Shown here one piece after another: positions 1 through 7,778 of a stretch of 64,000 nucleotides of DNA. A model generated the notes under the pieces. It had not been told where the DNA came from. It searched no databases and worked only from the letters and a program-made list of their open reading frames with translations. This DNA is from JAHEEM01 sp036396795 (lineage in GTDB: Bacteria > Pseudomonadota > Gammaproteobacteria > Steroidobacterales > Rariloculaceae). The stretch spans positions 1-64,000 of the forward strand of contig DASWKF010000032.1 of the NCBI GenBank assembly GCA_036396795.1. Direction: 5' to 3'. Position 1 is the stretch's first letter; every line of letters begins with the position of its first letter. The position numbers and the translations under genes are program-made.

Positions 1-1
1 G

Positions 2-1342
2 CGCGTCATCACCCCTTCTGATTCTGACTACGACGACGCTCGCGTTGTCTACAATGCCATGCACGACCGCAAACCCGGCGCCGTCATCCAGTGCGTGGAC
101 TCGGCCGACGTGATGGCCGCGGTCGCTGCTGGCCGCGACGGCGACCTCGACCTGGCCATTCGTGGTGGGGGCCACAGCGTTCCCGGATTCGGCACAGTTG
201 ACGACGGTCTGGTCATCGACCTGTCGAGGATGAACAACGTTCGGGTCGACCCGGTCAAGAAGGTCGCCCGGGTCGGGGGCGGCGCGACGTGGGGTGATGT
301 CGACCATGCGACCTACCCGTTCGGCTTGGCAGCGCCCGGCGGGATCATCTCGACGACCGGGGTTGGTGGCCTGACGCTGGGCGGCGGCCTCGGCTACCTG
401 ACCCGCGGCGTCGGGTTCTCCATCGACAACCTGCTGTCGGCCGATGTCGTTCTCGCCGATGGTCGGCAGGTGACCGCGAGCGATTACCAGAACGAAGATC
501 TGTTCTGGGCCTTGCGCGGCGGCGGCGGTAATTTCGGTGTCGTCACCAGCTTCGAGTTCCAGCTCCACGAGGTCGGTGACATCGTGGGCGGCCCGATTTT
601 CTACGAGGTTGACGATGCCGCGGCGATCCTTCAGTGCTACCGCGAATTCATTGCGCATGCGCCCGAACAGCTCGGATGCTTTTTCGGCTGGCAGATCGCT
701 CCCGACCTGCCGTTTATCCCCAAGGACCGGGTCGGGGATCTGTTCTGTGTACTGGTCACTTGCTGGAACGGTCCACACGAGGAGGCCGAGAAAGTACTCC
801 AACCACTACGCGACGCTGCCGAAGTGAAAGCGGAGCAGGTCGGCGTTATACCGTTCCCGGCTCTGCAGAGCGCCTTCGACGGGATGGTTCCAAAAGGCAT
901 GCAGCATTACTGGAAGGCTGACTTCATCACCGAGCTTACCGACGAGGCGATCGCTGCTCACGTCGAGCACGGCAAGAAGACACCGCACATCAGCTCGAGC
1001 ATGCATCTCCATCCGATCAACGGTGCGGCGCAACGGGTCGGCGCCGACGAGACCGCCTTCGGTCACCGGGACAAGAACTTTGCCCCGGTCGTTGCGGGAA
1101 TATGGTCGGACCCTGCCGACAACGAGGCCAACATCAAGTGGGTGAAGGACTACTACGCAGCTATTCATCCCCACTCGGGCAGCGATGGGGGCTACGTCAA
1201 CTTCATGTCCAGCGACGACGACGACCGTGCGGCTGCAAACTATGGCGCCAACTACGAGCGGCTCGCAGCAGTGAAAGCGACGTATGACCCGGACAACCTC
1301 TTCCACATCAATCAGAACATTGTTCCAGCGAATGGGCGCTGA
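2..1342 (+). CDS. FAD-linked oxidase, berberine-bridge/6-hydroxynicotine oxidase type (5' end outside window)
   Basis: The reading frame is open from base 2, and the residues before the first ATG (position 59) already look like family sequence (ITPSDSDYDDARVVYNAM). The gene therefore starts upstream of the window, and the ATG at 59 is internal. An FAD-binding type 4 domain carries RGGGHS around fragment residue 54, the segment where the flavin-linking histidine lies in this family, followed by GGGLGYL. The C-terminus (YDPDNLFHINQNI) is a typical BBE domain. Such enzymes oxidise alcohols, amines or sugars using covalently bound FAD and O2. The substrate cannot be read from the sequence. The next gene follows after about 37 bases. 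Confidence 0.85.
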   Translation, partial: RVITPSDSDYDDARVVYNAMHDRKPGAVIQCVDSADVMAAVAAGRDGDLDLAIRGGGHSVPGFGTVDDGLVIDLSRMNNVRVDPVKKVARVGGGATWGDVDHATYPFGLAAPGGIISTTGVGGLTLGGGLGYLTRGVGFSIDNLLSADVVLADGRQVTASDYQNEDLFWALRGGGGNFGVVTSFEFQLHEVGDIVGGPIFYEVDDAAAILQCYREFIAHAPEQLGCFFGWQIAPDLPFIPKDRVGDLFCVLVTCWNGPHEEAEKVLQPLRDAAEVKAEQVGVIPFPALQSAFDGMVPKGMQHYWKADFITELTDEAIAAHVEHGKKTPHISSSMHLHPINGAAQRVGADETAFGHRDKNFAPVVAGIWSDPADNEANIKWVKDYYAAIHPHSGSDGGYVNFMSSDDDDRAAANYGANYERLAAVKATYDPDNLFHINQNIVPANGR

Positions 1343-1379
1343 GCATCATGGCTTTCATCCAGTCAGGAGAATCGACGAG

Positions 1380-2048
1380 ATGAGTGATGAATGGCTTTTC
1401 AAGAGTGAAACCTATGACAACTGCAATTGCGCTGTGAATTGTGGTTGCCAGTTCAACATACCTAGCACCCACGGCTATTGCCAGTCGGCCTTCGTCGGTA
1501 ACATTGTTGAAGGCCATTTCAACGATACGCCGCTCGCGGGGCTGAATTGGGCGGCGCTCTACAAGTGGCCTGGCGAAATCAAGGAGGGAAATGGCAAACG
1601 TCAGATCATTATCGACGAACGTGCGGATGAAGCTCAACGGGTTGCACTTGAAACAATTATCTCGGGCGGCGCATGCGAACCATTGAGCAATCATTTCTCC
1701 GTATTCGCATCCACATGCTCGGAATTTTGCGAGACATTGTTCCTGCCGATAGATCTCGAGGCGAACTTGGAACTCAGAAGCGCAAGGGTTGATATACCAG
1801 GCATCATGAGGAGCAGCGGCAGACCGATAATCAACGAGTTCAATGGTCAACCGTTCCACATTGCGTTGGCACGCCCTAGTGGCAGTTTCGAGTTTACCTA
1901 CGCAGAGATCGGACAAGGGACGACCTCGGTGACGGGTGATATGGGGATGACGTTCGAGGATTCATGGGCGCATTATTGTGTTCACCACTTCAATCAGGAT
2001 GGCTTGGTCCGCGAAAGATCAAGGCTCACAGCATGGCTTGACGCGTGA
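1380..2048 (+). CDS. DUF1326 domain protein
   Basis: This 222-residue protein matches the DUF1326 family, whose function is unknown. A cysteine cluster near the N-terminus (CNC...CGC, residues 15-23) suggests metal or iron-sulfur binding. No signal peptide or membrane segment is seen. The start at 1380 is chosen because AGGAGA lies 9 bases upstream. An earlier ATG at 1284 would overlap the oxidase and lacks family sequence. The next gene encodes a DUF2182 membrane protein. These two families are commonly neighbours, which suggests a joint, uncharacterised role. Confidence 0.8.
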   Translation: MSDEWLFKSETYDNCNCAVNCGCQFNIPSTHGYCQSAFVGNIVEGHFNDTPLAGLNWAALYKWPGEIKEGNGKRQIIIDERADEAQRVALETIISGGACEPLSNHFSVFASTCSEFCETLFLPIDLEANLELRSARVDIPGIMRSSGRPIINEFNGQPFHIALARPSGSFEFTYAEIGQGTTSVTGDMGMTFEDSWAHYCVHHFNQDGLVRERSRLTAWLDA

Positions 2049-2128
2049 CCTCCGGAAAGGAGTCGGTTTCGACGTGGCGCAGACAAGCCATACCCCGAGT
2101 TCGGGGAACATGATCGGGTGAAACGGGG

Positions 2129-2971
2129 ATGACGGTGCCCATCGACGCCACACTTGAGGCAGTGGTCAGGCGCGATCGCCTTGTCGTCGTTACCGCGCTT
2201 TTTGCGGTCATCGCTCTGTCGTGGGCGTATCTGCTGGCCGGTGCCGGCATGGGCATGTCGGCGTTCGAGATGACCCGGGTGTCGCAGCTCGGGCTCGCAA
2301 GGGGCGTGCCCGAAGGGGGCATGGCCAGCATAGCGATGATGACGCCTGCAGTCTGGACGCCCGGCTATGCAGTCCTGATGTTCTTCATGTGGTGGGTCAT
2401 GATGGTGGCGATGATGCTGCCCAGCGCAGCGCCGATGATCCTTTTGTTCGCCACGGTCAATCGCAAGCAGCGCGACACCGGCCATCCCTATGTCGCGACG
2501 AGCATTTTCGCGTTTGGCTATCTCGCCACCTGGGCTGGCTTCAGCCTGGTCGCGGTGATCCTGCAGTGGGGCTTCGAGCGCACCGGTATCCTTTCACCGA
2601 TGCTCGTCGCGACCAACGCGATCTTCGGGGGCTTCCTGCTGCTCGCCGCCGGCGTCTATCAACTCACCCCGATCAAGCATGCCTGTCTTCGCCACTGCCG
2701 ATCGCCGCTTGCATTCCTTAGTACCCATTGGCGGCGGGGTGCCCGTGGCGCGCTACGCATGGGTCTTTTGCACGGCGCTTTCTGCGTCGGTTGCTGCTGG
2801 TTTCTGATGTGGCTGATGTTTTTCGGCGGCGTGATGATCCTCTACTGGATTGCGGGACTCGCGCTGTTCGTACTGTTCGAAAAGACTGTCCCCGCGGGGC
2901 ACTGGCTCGGCTACGCGACCGGCGTCGCTCTGCTCGTCTGGGGTGCGGGGATGCTGGCGCTCGCGTTCTAA
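2129..2971 (+). CDS. DUF2182 integral membrane protein
   Basis: This 280-residue protein has about six to seven hydrophobic segments and the methionine-rich motif MMVAMMLPSAAPM around residue 90, typical of DUF2182 ('predicted metal-binding integral membrane protein'). A second conserved stretch, HGAFCVGCCW, lies near residue 212. Both carry Met, His or Cys residues that could bind metal within the membrane. It lies 80 bases downstream of the DUF1326 gene on the same strand, and the pair is probably co-transcribed. The biochemical function is unknown. Confidence 0.82.
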   Translation: MTVPIDATLEAVVRRDRLVVVTALFAVIALSWAYLLAGAGMGMSAFEMTRVSQLGLARGVPEGGMASIAMMTPAVWTPGYAVLMFFMWWVMMVAMMLPSAAPMILLFATVNRKQRDTGHPYVATSIFAFGYLATWAGFSLVAVILQWGFERTGILSPMLVATNAIFGGFLLLAAGVYQLTPIKHACLRHCRSPLAFLSTHWRRGARGALRMGLLHGAFCVGCCWFLMWLMFFGGVMILYWIAGLALFVLFEKTVPAGHWLGYATGVALLVWGAGMLALAF

Positions 2972-3204
2972 GAACAGCATACAGGCATCACGCCGCCTGT
3001 TGGATCACGGGAGAGCAATTCGATAGTTGAATGACTGCTTTGCTGAAAGCTGCCGGTCGCAAAAAGTGTCTGGACATAAGCTGACAGGCAGAAACTGGCC
3101 GAAGCCTGGGATACGTTCAGCCGGAAGCTGTGGCGGAGCGAATGACGGCGATACCTTTAGCTCCGGTCAGTCGCTTCTTAATCGCTCCTTCGTTGGGGGA
3201 TTCA

Positions 3205-3651
3205 TTATTCCGTCAGGCGGTCTCGCTCTGGAACATATATGCCGAGCAGGTTACATATTTTCTGTGACCTCTCTGGGTTCTTCGTACCGATCGTTTGAGC
3301 CGTCGATCTGAAAACACTATTCGATAGGCCGATAAGATGACCCGCGGCATCGGAGACATCCTTTCGGTTTGGCAACCCAAATACTAAGGCAGTCCAGTCG
3401 TACTTCGGGATCAAATACATTTGTGCGTTTAACCGTGACGAGAGAACTCGAAACACATCTGACACTCGATGCGCATCTTCGTCAGGCACCACAGCAGGGT
3501 TATAGAACATCTGCGCGTGTTCGATCAGTGCATGTGATATGTCTGCGACAGTTCGTTTGAATTCCTGTACGGGATCAATAATCAGTTTCAATACAATTTG
3601 TCCGAGAATGAAAGTGCTCACACCGGCCAGTATGGTGAAGAAGATTGTCAT
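3205..3651 (-). CDS. Single-pass membrane protein of unknown function
   Basis: This 148-residue protein has one N-terminal hydrophobic helix (MTIFFTILAGVSTFILGQIV) followed by a soluble region. The pattern 'IIDPVQEFK ... SHALIEHAQMFYNP ... SSRLNAQMYLIPKYDW ... LIGLSNSV' resembles a widespread uncharacterised family of small inner-membrane proteins (from memory). The ATG at 3651 is preferred because it puts the membrane helix at the N-terminus. An ATG at 3732 would overlap the upstream TIGR02391 gene by 17 bases. The surrounding DNA is visibly AT-richer than the core genes, suggesting transfer. Confidence 0.6.
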   Translation of the reverse strand: MTIFFTILAGVSTFILGQIVLKLIIDPVQEFKRTVADISHALIEHAQMFYNPAVVPDEDAHRVSDVFRVLSSRLNAQMYLIPKYDWTALVFGLPNRKDVSDAAGHLIGLSNSVFRSTAQTIGTKNPERSQKICNLLGIYVPERDRLTE

Positions 3652-3715
3652 TTCGCATTGACCCGACGGAACCGTGGCCTCCGATGGGGACGTAGATTGG
3701 GTCTTACCATTTCTC

Positions 3716-4447
3716 TCACGGCCGTCTGGCATCCACGATTCTGAGTAGGTGTGAAGCGAGCATCACCATCTCTTGTGCCTCCGTGTGATCATTGATCGTG
3801 ACAGTTCGGTGTGAGTGGGGATTCTTGTATGAACCAATCGCGCCTGCGAATAGGTGAGCCAGAGCTTGTCGTTCCGCTTCAGGTTGTTTCTGATCTGTCA
3901 AAGGTCCGTTGTTTGCATCAAACGCCTGACGCATTAAAGGGACACCGATGTCCGTGTCAGCATACCCTCCCGCTGCCCTGACTGCTTCCTCTACGGCCCG
4001 AAATGCGATGAACACTGCGTCTGCCAGTTCGCCCCTTGCCAAGGCTATCCAAACACGATCAGCTATAGACTCGTACAGCAACGCCTTGGGGAACGCCGCA
4101 GCTCGTTGAAACGAGTCGAATTGCTCCCGTTCCAGGAGCGTTTGACCGCGCCTACTGAATACTCTGAAGCCGTTCGTTCCGTTAATCCCCGGAGCCGGAA
4201 GCAACAACCCGTTCACCTCAAGCCAATTAAGGGCTTCTATAAGAGATATTTCGACGAGCCCCCGTTGCTGTTGGCTGTACGGTTGTTGTTGGCTCCCGAC
4301 TGGCGGGTTGATATCAACAATCACGTTTCGATGGACTATTCCGTTTTGTATGTTCGAGTCAGCAATACGTAAGAGCTGATACGCCAGCTCTTCTGGAGCT
4401 AACTGAATAACCACTTCTGCGTCAGGAACCAAATCAAGGATCTTCAT
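3716..4447 (-). CDS. TIGR02391 (Hypoth_Ymh) family protein with N-terminal winged-helix-like part
   Basis: This 243-residue protein has two parts. Residues ~1-115 look like a DNA-binding winged helix (EISLIEALNWLEVNGLL ... FRVFSRRGQTLLE). Residues ~120-240 match the Ymh/TIGR02391 domain: IALARGELADAVFIAFRAVE, GVPLMRQAFDANNGPLTD, FAGAIGSYKNPHSHR. The last motif resembles the R-x4-6-H signature of HEPN-type RNases, with Lys in place of Arg (KNPHSH). HEPN relationship is recalled, not computed. Related proteins occur on mobile and defence islands. It lies between two small predicted membrane proteins on the same strand. Confidence 0.75.
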   Translation of the reverse strand: MKILDLVPDAEVVIQLAPEELAYQLLRIADSNIQNGIVHRNVIVDINPPVGSQQQPYSQQQRGLVEISLIEALNWLEVNGLLLPAPGINGTNGFRVFSRRGQTLLEREQFDSFQRAAAFPKALLYESIADRVWIALARGELADAVFIAFRAVEEAVRAAGGYADTDIGVPLMRQAFDANNGPLTDQKQPEAERQALAHLFAGAIGSYKNPHSHRTVTINDHTEAQEMVMLASHLLRIVDARRP

Positions 4448-4479
4448 TTCCCTGCCCCCCGCAACCGTGTCCTACTGAA

Positions 4480-4755
4480 TCAACCATTAGGAATCCAGTC
4501 AACGACACGTCCGACTGTGCGATCGTACAGGAAGCTGAGGAGCACAAAGACAGCACTTAATCCCAAGGCCATCCACGACCACGGCGAGTGATTCTCAAAG
4601 TTGTCATCTATGCGCCAGCGTATTCCTTGTATCGTCGCCTCCTGTACTTGACCCACGTTAGCACCACAGCTCGCGACGATTTCTTCGAAGAGTTGTCGCG
4701 TGAGCGTTTCTACACATAGTTCGTCACAATCTTGGGCAGTCGTGCTCGCTCGCAC
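4480..4755 (-). CDS. Small hypothetical membrane protein
   Basis: This open frame of 91 codons starts with GTG. It has a hydrophilic, cysteine-containing N-terminal part and one membrane helix near the C-terminus (WMALGLSAVFVLLSFLY), followed by a short basic tail. It ends 32 bases before the start of the TIGR02391 gene on the same strand, so the two may be co-transcribed. No family is recognised. No clear ribosome-binding site precedes the GTG, so the N-terminus, or the gene itself, could be wrong. Confidence 0.4.
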   Translation of the reverse strand: MRASTTAQDCDELCVETLTRQLFEEIVASCGANVGQVQEATIQGIRWRIDDNFENHSPWSWMALGLSAVFVLLSFLYDRTVGRVVDWIPNG

Positions 4756-4978
4756 AAGGCACTGCGATACTGCGCAAGCGGGCAGCTGGGATTTTGGGGC
4801 AGGCGAATGACAAGTACCAGGTCGGACAGCGACCGTCGGCTTCTGGCCGGACTACGACGGATAGCGACGCACGTTACGAGACCCTTCTTAACGGTTAAAA
4901 CCGAGTTCAAAAGAGTCATTCACCTGCCTTTTGTGCCCTCTTCTTCGCGAAAAGAGGCGCTCTCAGGAAAGTCAGACG
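4756..4978. other. Intergenic junction without a recognised gene
   Basis: Short frames exist on both strands but none has family sequence. Small inverted repeats (CGGTT-AA-AACCG near 4892-4903 and CCTCTT...AAGAGG near 4938-4958) may be regulatory or terminator remnants. The segment separates the AT-richer TIGR02391 patch from the SRAP fragment and is probably a recombination junction. Confidence 0.3.
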
Positions 4979-5306
4979 TCACCTGCTGGGCTCAATGCAG
5001 GCGGGGCTATCGTTCCTCGGGTCGTTGACCAGCGTAGACACGGGACGAGCTTTTAAGCGACCGTCGTCGAACGGCATCAGCAGAGACTTCGGCTCCCCCC
5101 TTCCCGGATCGAGCCACGCGGCATAGTTTCTAGGATGCATTACCAGGGGCATTCGTTCGTGGATCTTCTCCACGATTCCGCAGGCGCCGGTCGTCACGAT
5201 GGCGAAATTGATCCCCCAGTTGACGTCGTCCGGCTTTCTGGCCGTCCAGACTCCCGCGAACGCGATGGGGCGGTCGAAGTGGATGTAATAGGGCTGCTTG
5301 CGCCTG
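4979..5306 (-). pseudogene. C-terminal fragment of an SOS-response-associated peptidase (SRAP/YedK family)
   Basis: The minus-strand frame reads KQPYYIHFDRPIAFAGVW, then NWGINFAIVTTG, HERMPLVM, AAWLDP and PVSTLVNDPRNDSP, which is the C-terminal half of SRAP proteins. This family crosslinks to abasic sites in single-stranded DNA through an N-terminal Cys2. The N-terminal half with that cysteine is missing. Family similarity stops near 5306, and the frame then runs into the 3' end of the TonB receptor gene (5345). The fragment should be inactive. It looks like a rearrangement relic. Confidence 0.7.
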
Positions 5307-5344
5307 GCCGGACATTGTGCGGATCGATCTTCCGAGCCGAAACG

Positions 5345-7402
5345 TCAATTGAACGCGCGTGACACGCTCAAGCCCACTCGGCGCGGCTCGCCGAGCTGGA
5401 CATAGCCGCGATCGTCGTAGTCGATCCTGGGATCGTTACCGAAGAAATAGCCGCGAAGGAACGTATCGGCGTCGTTGAGATTCCGGGCCCAGATTCTCGC
5501 CTCCCACGGACCCCGGGCGAAGCCGACCGTCGCGTTGACCAGCTCGTAAGCCGTCGAGCGCAGGTCGTGGCTGTCGGAGAAATAGAATGCGTCGCGCCCT
5601 TCGACGCCGATCTGTGCATACCAGCCGTCGCCGAACGCATAGCGCGCCGCAAGCGCGAACTGGTAGCCGGGCGCATGCGCCTGTTCCCGCCCGTCGAGGC
5701 CTTCGCCGGCTGCGTTGACGAAGGATTCGTACTCAGAGTCGAGAAGGCCGATGGCCGCCGAAATATCGAGGCGCGGAGTGGCCGCGAACGCGAGCTCCAC
5801 CTCGAAGCCGCGGTTCGTGCCCTCGGCTGCGTTGCCGATGAAGTCGATGAACTCCGTGCTGCCGTCGTCGCGCATTCGCGTCACCGAGCTCGCGATCTGC
5901 ACGTCATCGCGCGCCATGTGAAAGAGCGCAAGGCGCGCGTCCAGGCGCCCGTCTCGAAAGCTCCCCTTGATGCCGGCTTCGAGATTCACGAGCGTTTCGG
6001 GGTCGTACTGGCGCAGGTCCGCATCGAGCGTGCCGTCGGTGTTGAAGCCGCCGGTCTTGTAACCGCGGGAACCGACCGCGTATGCCATCAGACCGTGCGT
6101 CAACGCGTGATCGACACTGATTCGCCAGCCTCGCAGATTGTCTTCGGGTGCGAACGCGATGGTGTCCGAGTCTGCGTATCGCGAGTGGTGGCGTTCATAG
6201 CGGAAGCCGACCCCCAGCCGCGTACGCGGCGTCAGCGCGCTGTCGAGCTGGCCGAACAGGGCGAGGCGCTCGATCGCGAACGTGCTCTCGAAAGGCGCAG
6301 CCAGGAACGTATAGTCGCGCGTCAGGTCGACTTCGCTGTCGAGCGCATACACGCCGGCCACCCAGTCCGTCGAGCCGCCGAACAGGCGGCCGGGTTCCTT
6401 GGACAGCACGCGGAGCTCGGTGGTGTGCACGTCCCGGTCGCGGAAATAGTAGTCCGTAGACGAGTAGCCGAAAGGGTGAAATCCATCGAAGGTCCAGTCC
6501 TCGTCGTACCCATAGATGCTCTCGGAGCGTGCGCTTGCGGCGGAAGCCTCGACCGCGAACGCGGCGGCACCGTCCCACTCGACGTCGACGCCGCTCAACA
6601 GGGATTCCTGCGCGTCGCGACCCGGCTCGTCGGAGCGCGTGTTGCGGTCGTTGTCGAGCGAGAACGCGTCGTAGCCGTTGTCGAGGTCGACGTAGCCGAG
6701 CAGCGTATTGACGGTGACGTGCTCCGTCGGTCGCCAGCGCAGCTTGCCGCGAACGGAAAGCTCATCGCGACGGTTGGTGTCGTCGCGGCCGAGGAAGGTG
6801 TTGTGGATGAACCCGTCGCCCGAATGCTGTTGCGCGGCGAGCCGCACCTCGGCGCGCTCACCGACGGGGCCGGAGACGACGCCGTTCACGGTCCACGAGT
6901 CGTAGTTACCGAACTCGACGCCGCCGCGCGCTTCGAGCTCCTCGGTCGGTGCGCGTGTTCGGACGTTGACGAGCCCGGCCAGAGCGTTCGCGCCGTAGCG
7001 CGTTCCTTGCGGGCCGCGAAACACCTCGACCTGCTCGACGTCGAACAAGGTTGCGGCCGACGCCGCGATGGACAGATCCACACCGTCCACGACCAGGCCG
7101 ACCGACGGATTCAGCGGCTCGGCGAATTGGCCGCGCTCGCCGATGCCGCGAATCTGAAAGAACCGGCTCCTCGCGGCGCCTCCGGCGACGTTGACGTTCG
7201 GTGTCAAGGCGAGAATGTCCTCCAGGTGACGGGCCCCGCGCGCTTCGATCGTCTCGCTTTGCACGACGGAGACACTCGCCGGTAGACCGAACAGCGCCGT
7301 GTCGCGGAATTCTCCGGTGACGACGATCTCCTCGATCGCCTGCTGACCGAAGCTCGGCATGGCGGCGAGGAAGACTAGGCAGCTCGCGAAGGTTCTGTGC
7401 AT
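5345..7402 (-). CDS. TonB-dependent outer-membrane receptor, probably for thiamine or a precursor
   Basis: This 685-residue protein has a signal peptide (cleavage near AMPSFGQ), a TonB-box-like EEIVVTG at ~25-31, a plug domain (~40-145; VEVFRGPQGTRYGANALAG) and a 22-strand-type barrel ending in an aromatic-rich, Phe-containing strand (VGLSVSRAFN). Receptors of this kind import scarce ligands using energy from TonB-ExbBD. A TPP riboswitch lies directly upstream, so the ligand is most likely thiamine or a thiamine precursor; this is inference from regulation. The SD-like GGAGC precedes ATG 7402. The receptor is followed by an SRAP fragment rather than by thiamine genes. Confidence 0.9.
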   Translation of the reverse strand: MHRTFASCLVFLAAMPSFGQQAIEEIVVTGEFRDTALFGLPASVSVVQSETIEARGARHLEDILALTPNVNVAGGAARSRFFQIRGIGERGQFAEPLNPSVGLVVDGVDLSIAASAATLFDVEQVEVFRGPQGTRYGANALAGLVNVRTRAPTEELEARGGVEFGNYDSWTVNGVVSGPVGERAEVRLAAQQHSGDGFIHNTFLGRDDTNRRDELSVRGKLRWRPTEHVTVNTLLGYVDLDNGYDAFSLDNDRNTRSDEPGRDAQESLLSGVDVEWDGAAAFAVEASAASARSESIYGYDEDWTFDGFHPFGYSSTDYYFRDRDVHTTELRVLSKEPGRLFGGSTDWVAGVYALDSEVDLTRDYTFLAAPFESTFAIERLALFGQLDSALTPRTRLGVGFRYERHHSRYADSDTIAFAPEDNLRGWRISVDHALTHGLMAYAVGSRGYKTGGFNTDGTLDADLRQYDPETLVNLEAGIKGSFRDGRLDARLALFHMARDDVQIASSVTRMRDDGSTEFIDFIGNAAEGTNRGFEVELAFAATPRLDISAAIGLLDSEYESFVNAAGEGLDGREQAHAPGYQFALAARYAFGDGWYAQIGVEGRDAFYFSDSHDLRSTAYELVNATVGFARGPWEARIWARNLNDADTFLRGYFFGNDPRIDYDDRGYVQLGEPRRVGLSVSRAFN

Positions 7403-7470
7403 GGCACGCTCCAGCTCGACAAAGGCGATCTGGGTTCGTGCCGACGGGGGAAGATCGATCTGCGAAGAGT

Positions 7471-7556
7471 CCTATCCCTACGCCGGCATGATCCGGATCA
7501 GGTTCGAAGGGTTCACCCGTTATTGGGTGTCTCAGGCCGACGGCCGCCCCTTAGGT
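7471..7556 (-). promoter_or_regulatory. TPP (thiamine pyrophosphate) riboswitch
   Basis: On the minus strand the THI-box elements occur in order: CCTAAGGGGCGGCC, GGCCTGAGA, a variable CACCC/GGGTG hairpin, then GAACCTGATCCGGATCATG and CCGGCGTAGGGA. CCTA and TAGG close helix P1. The element lies about 70 bases upstream of the TonB receptor ATG. No U-tract terminator is obvious between aptamer and start codon, so control of translation initiation is more likely than attenuation (inference). Confidence 0.95.
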
Positions 7557-7607
7557 AAGCTGTGATTATGCGTGGAAAGCCGGTGATGTGCAACGCGCGC
7601 GTTACGC

Positions 7608-7778
7608 TTACTCGATCCTCAGCGCCGACATCGGATCGACGCTCGCGGCGCGGCGGGCGGGCACGTAGCTCGCAAGCGTCGTCACGATCAGCAGCAGCCC
7701 CGCGGCGGCGAACGTCGCCGGATCCGTCGGTGTGACGCCGAACAGGAACGACGCAAGACCGCGTGGCGCCCGCGAAGC
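7608..7778 (-). pseudogene. C-terminal stump of a MacB/FtsX-type ABC transporter permease
   Basis: The frame reads FLFGVTPTDPATF, a membrane helix and ASYVPARRAASVDPMSALR. This is the characteristic last ~55 residues of large MacB-like permeases, including the ADOP type of ~800 residues. The upstream remainder is cut exactly at the left inverted repeat of the IS5-family element (7779). The stump has no start of its own apart from frame supplied by the IS end, and it should be non-functional. Confidence 0.75.

Noticed and set aside
5567..7285. 572-codon open frame on the plus strand opposite the TonB receptor
   Set aside because: Arg/Val/Ala-rich with no family sequence. It mirrors the GC-rich codons of the receptor, which has clear domains and a riboswitch.
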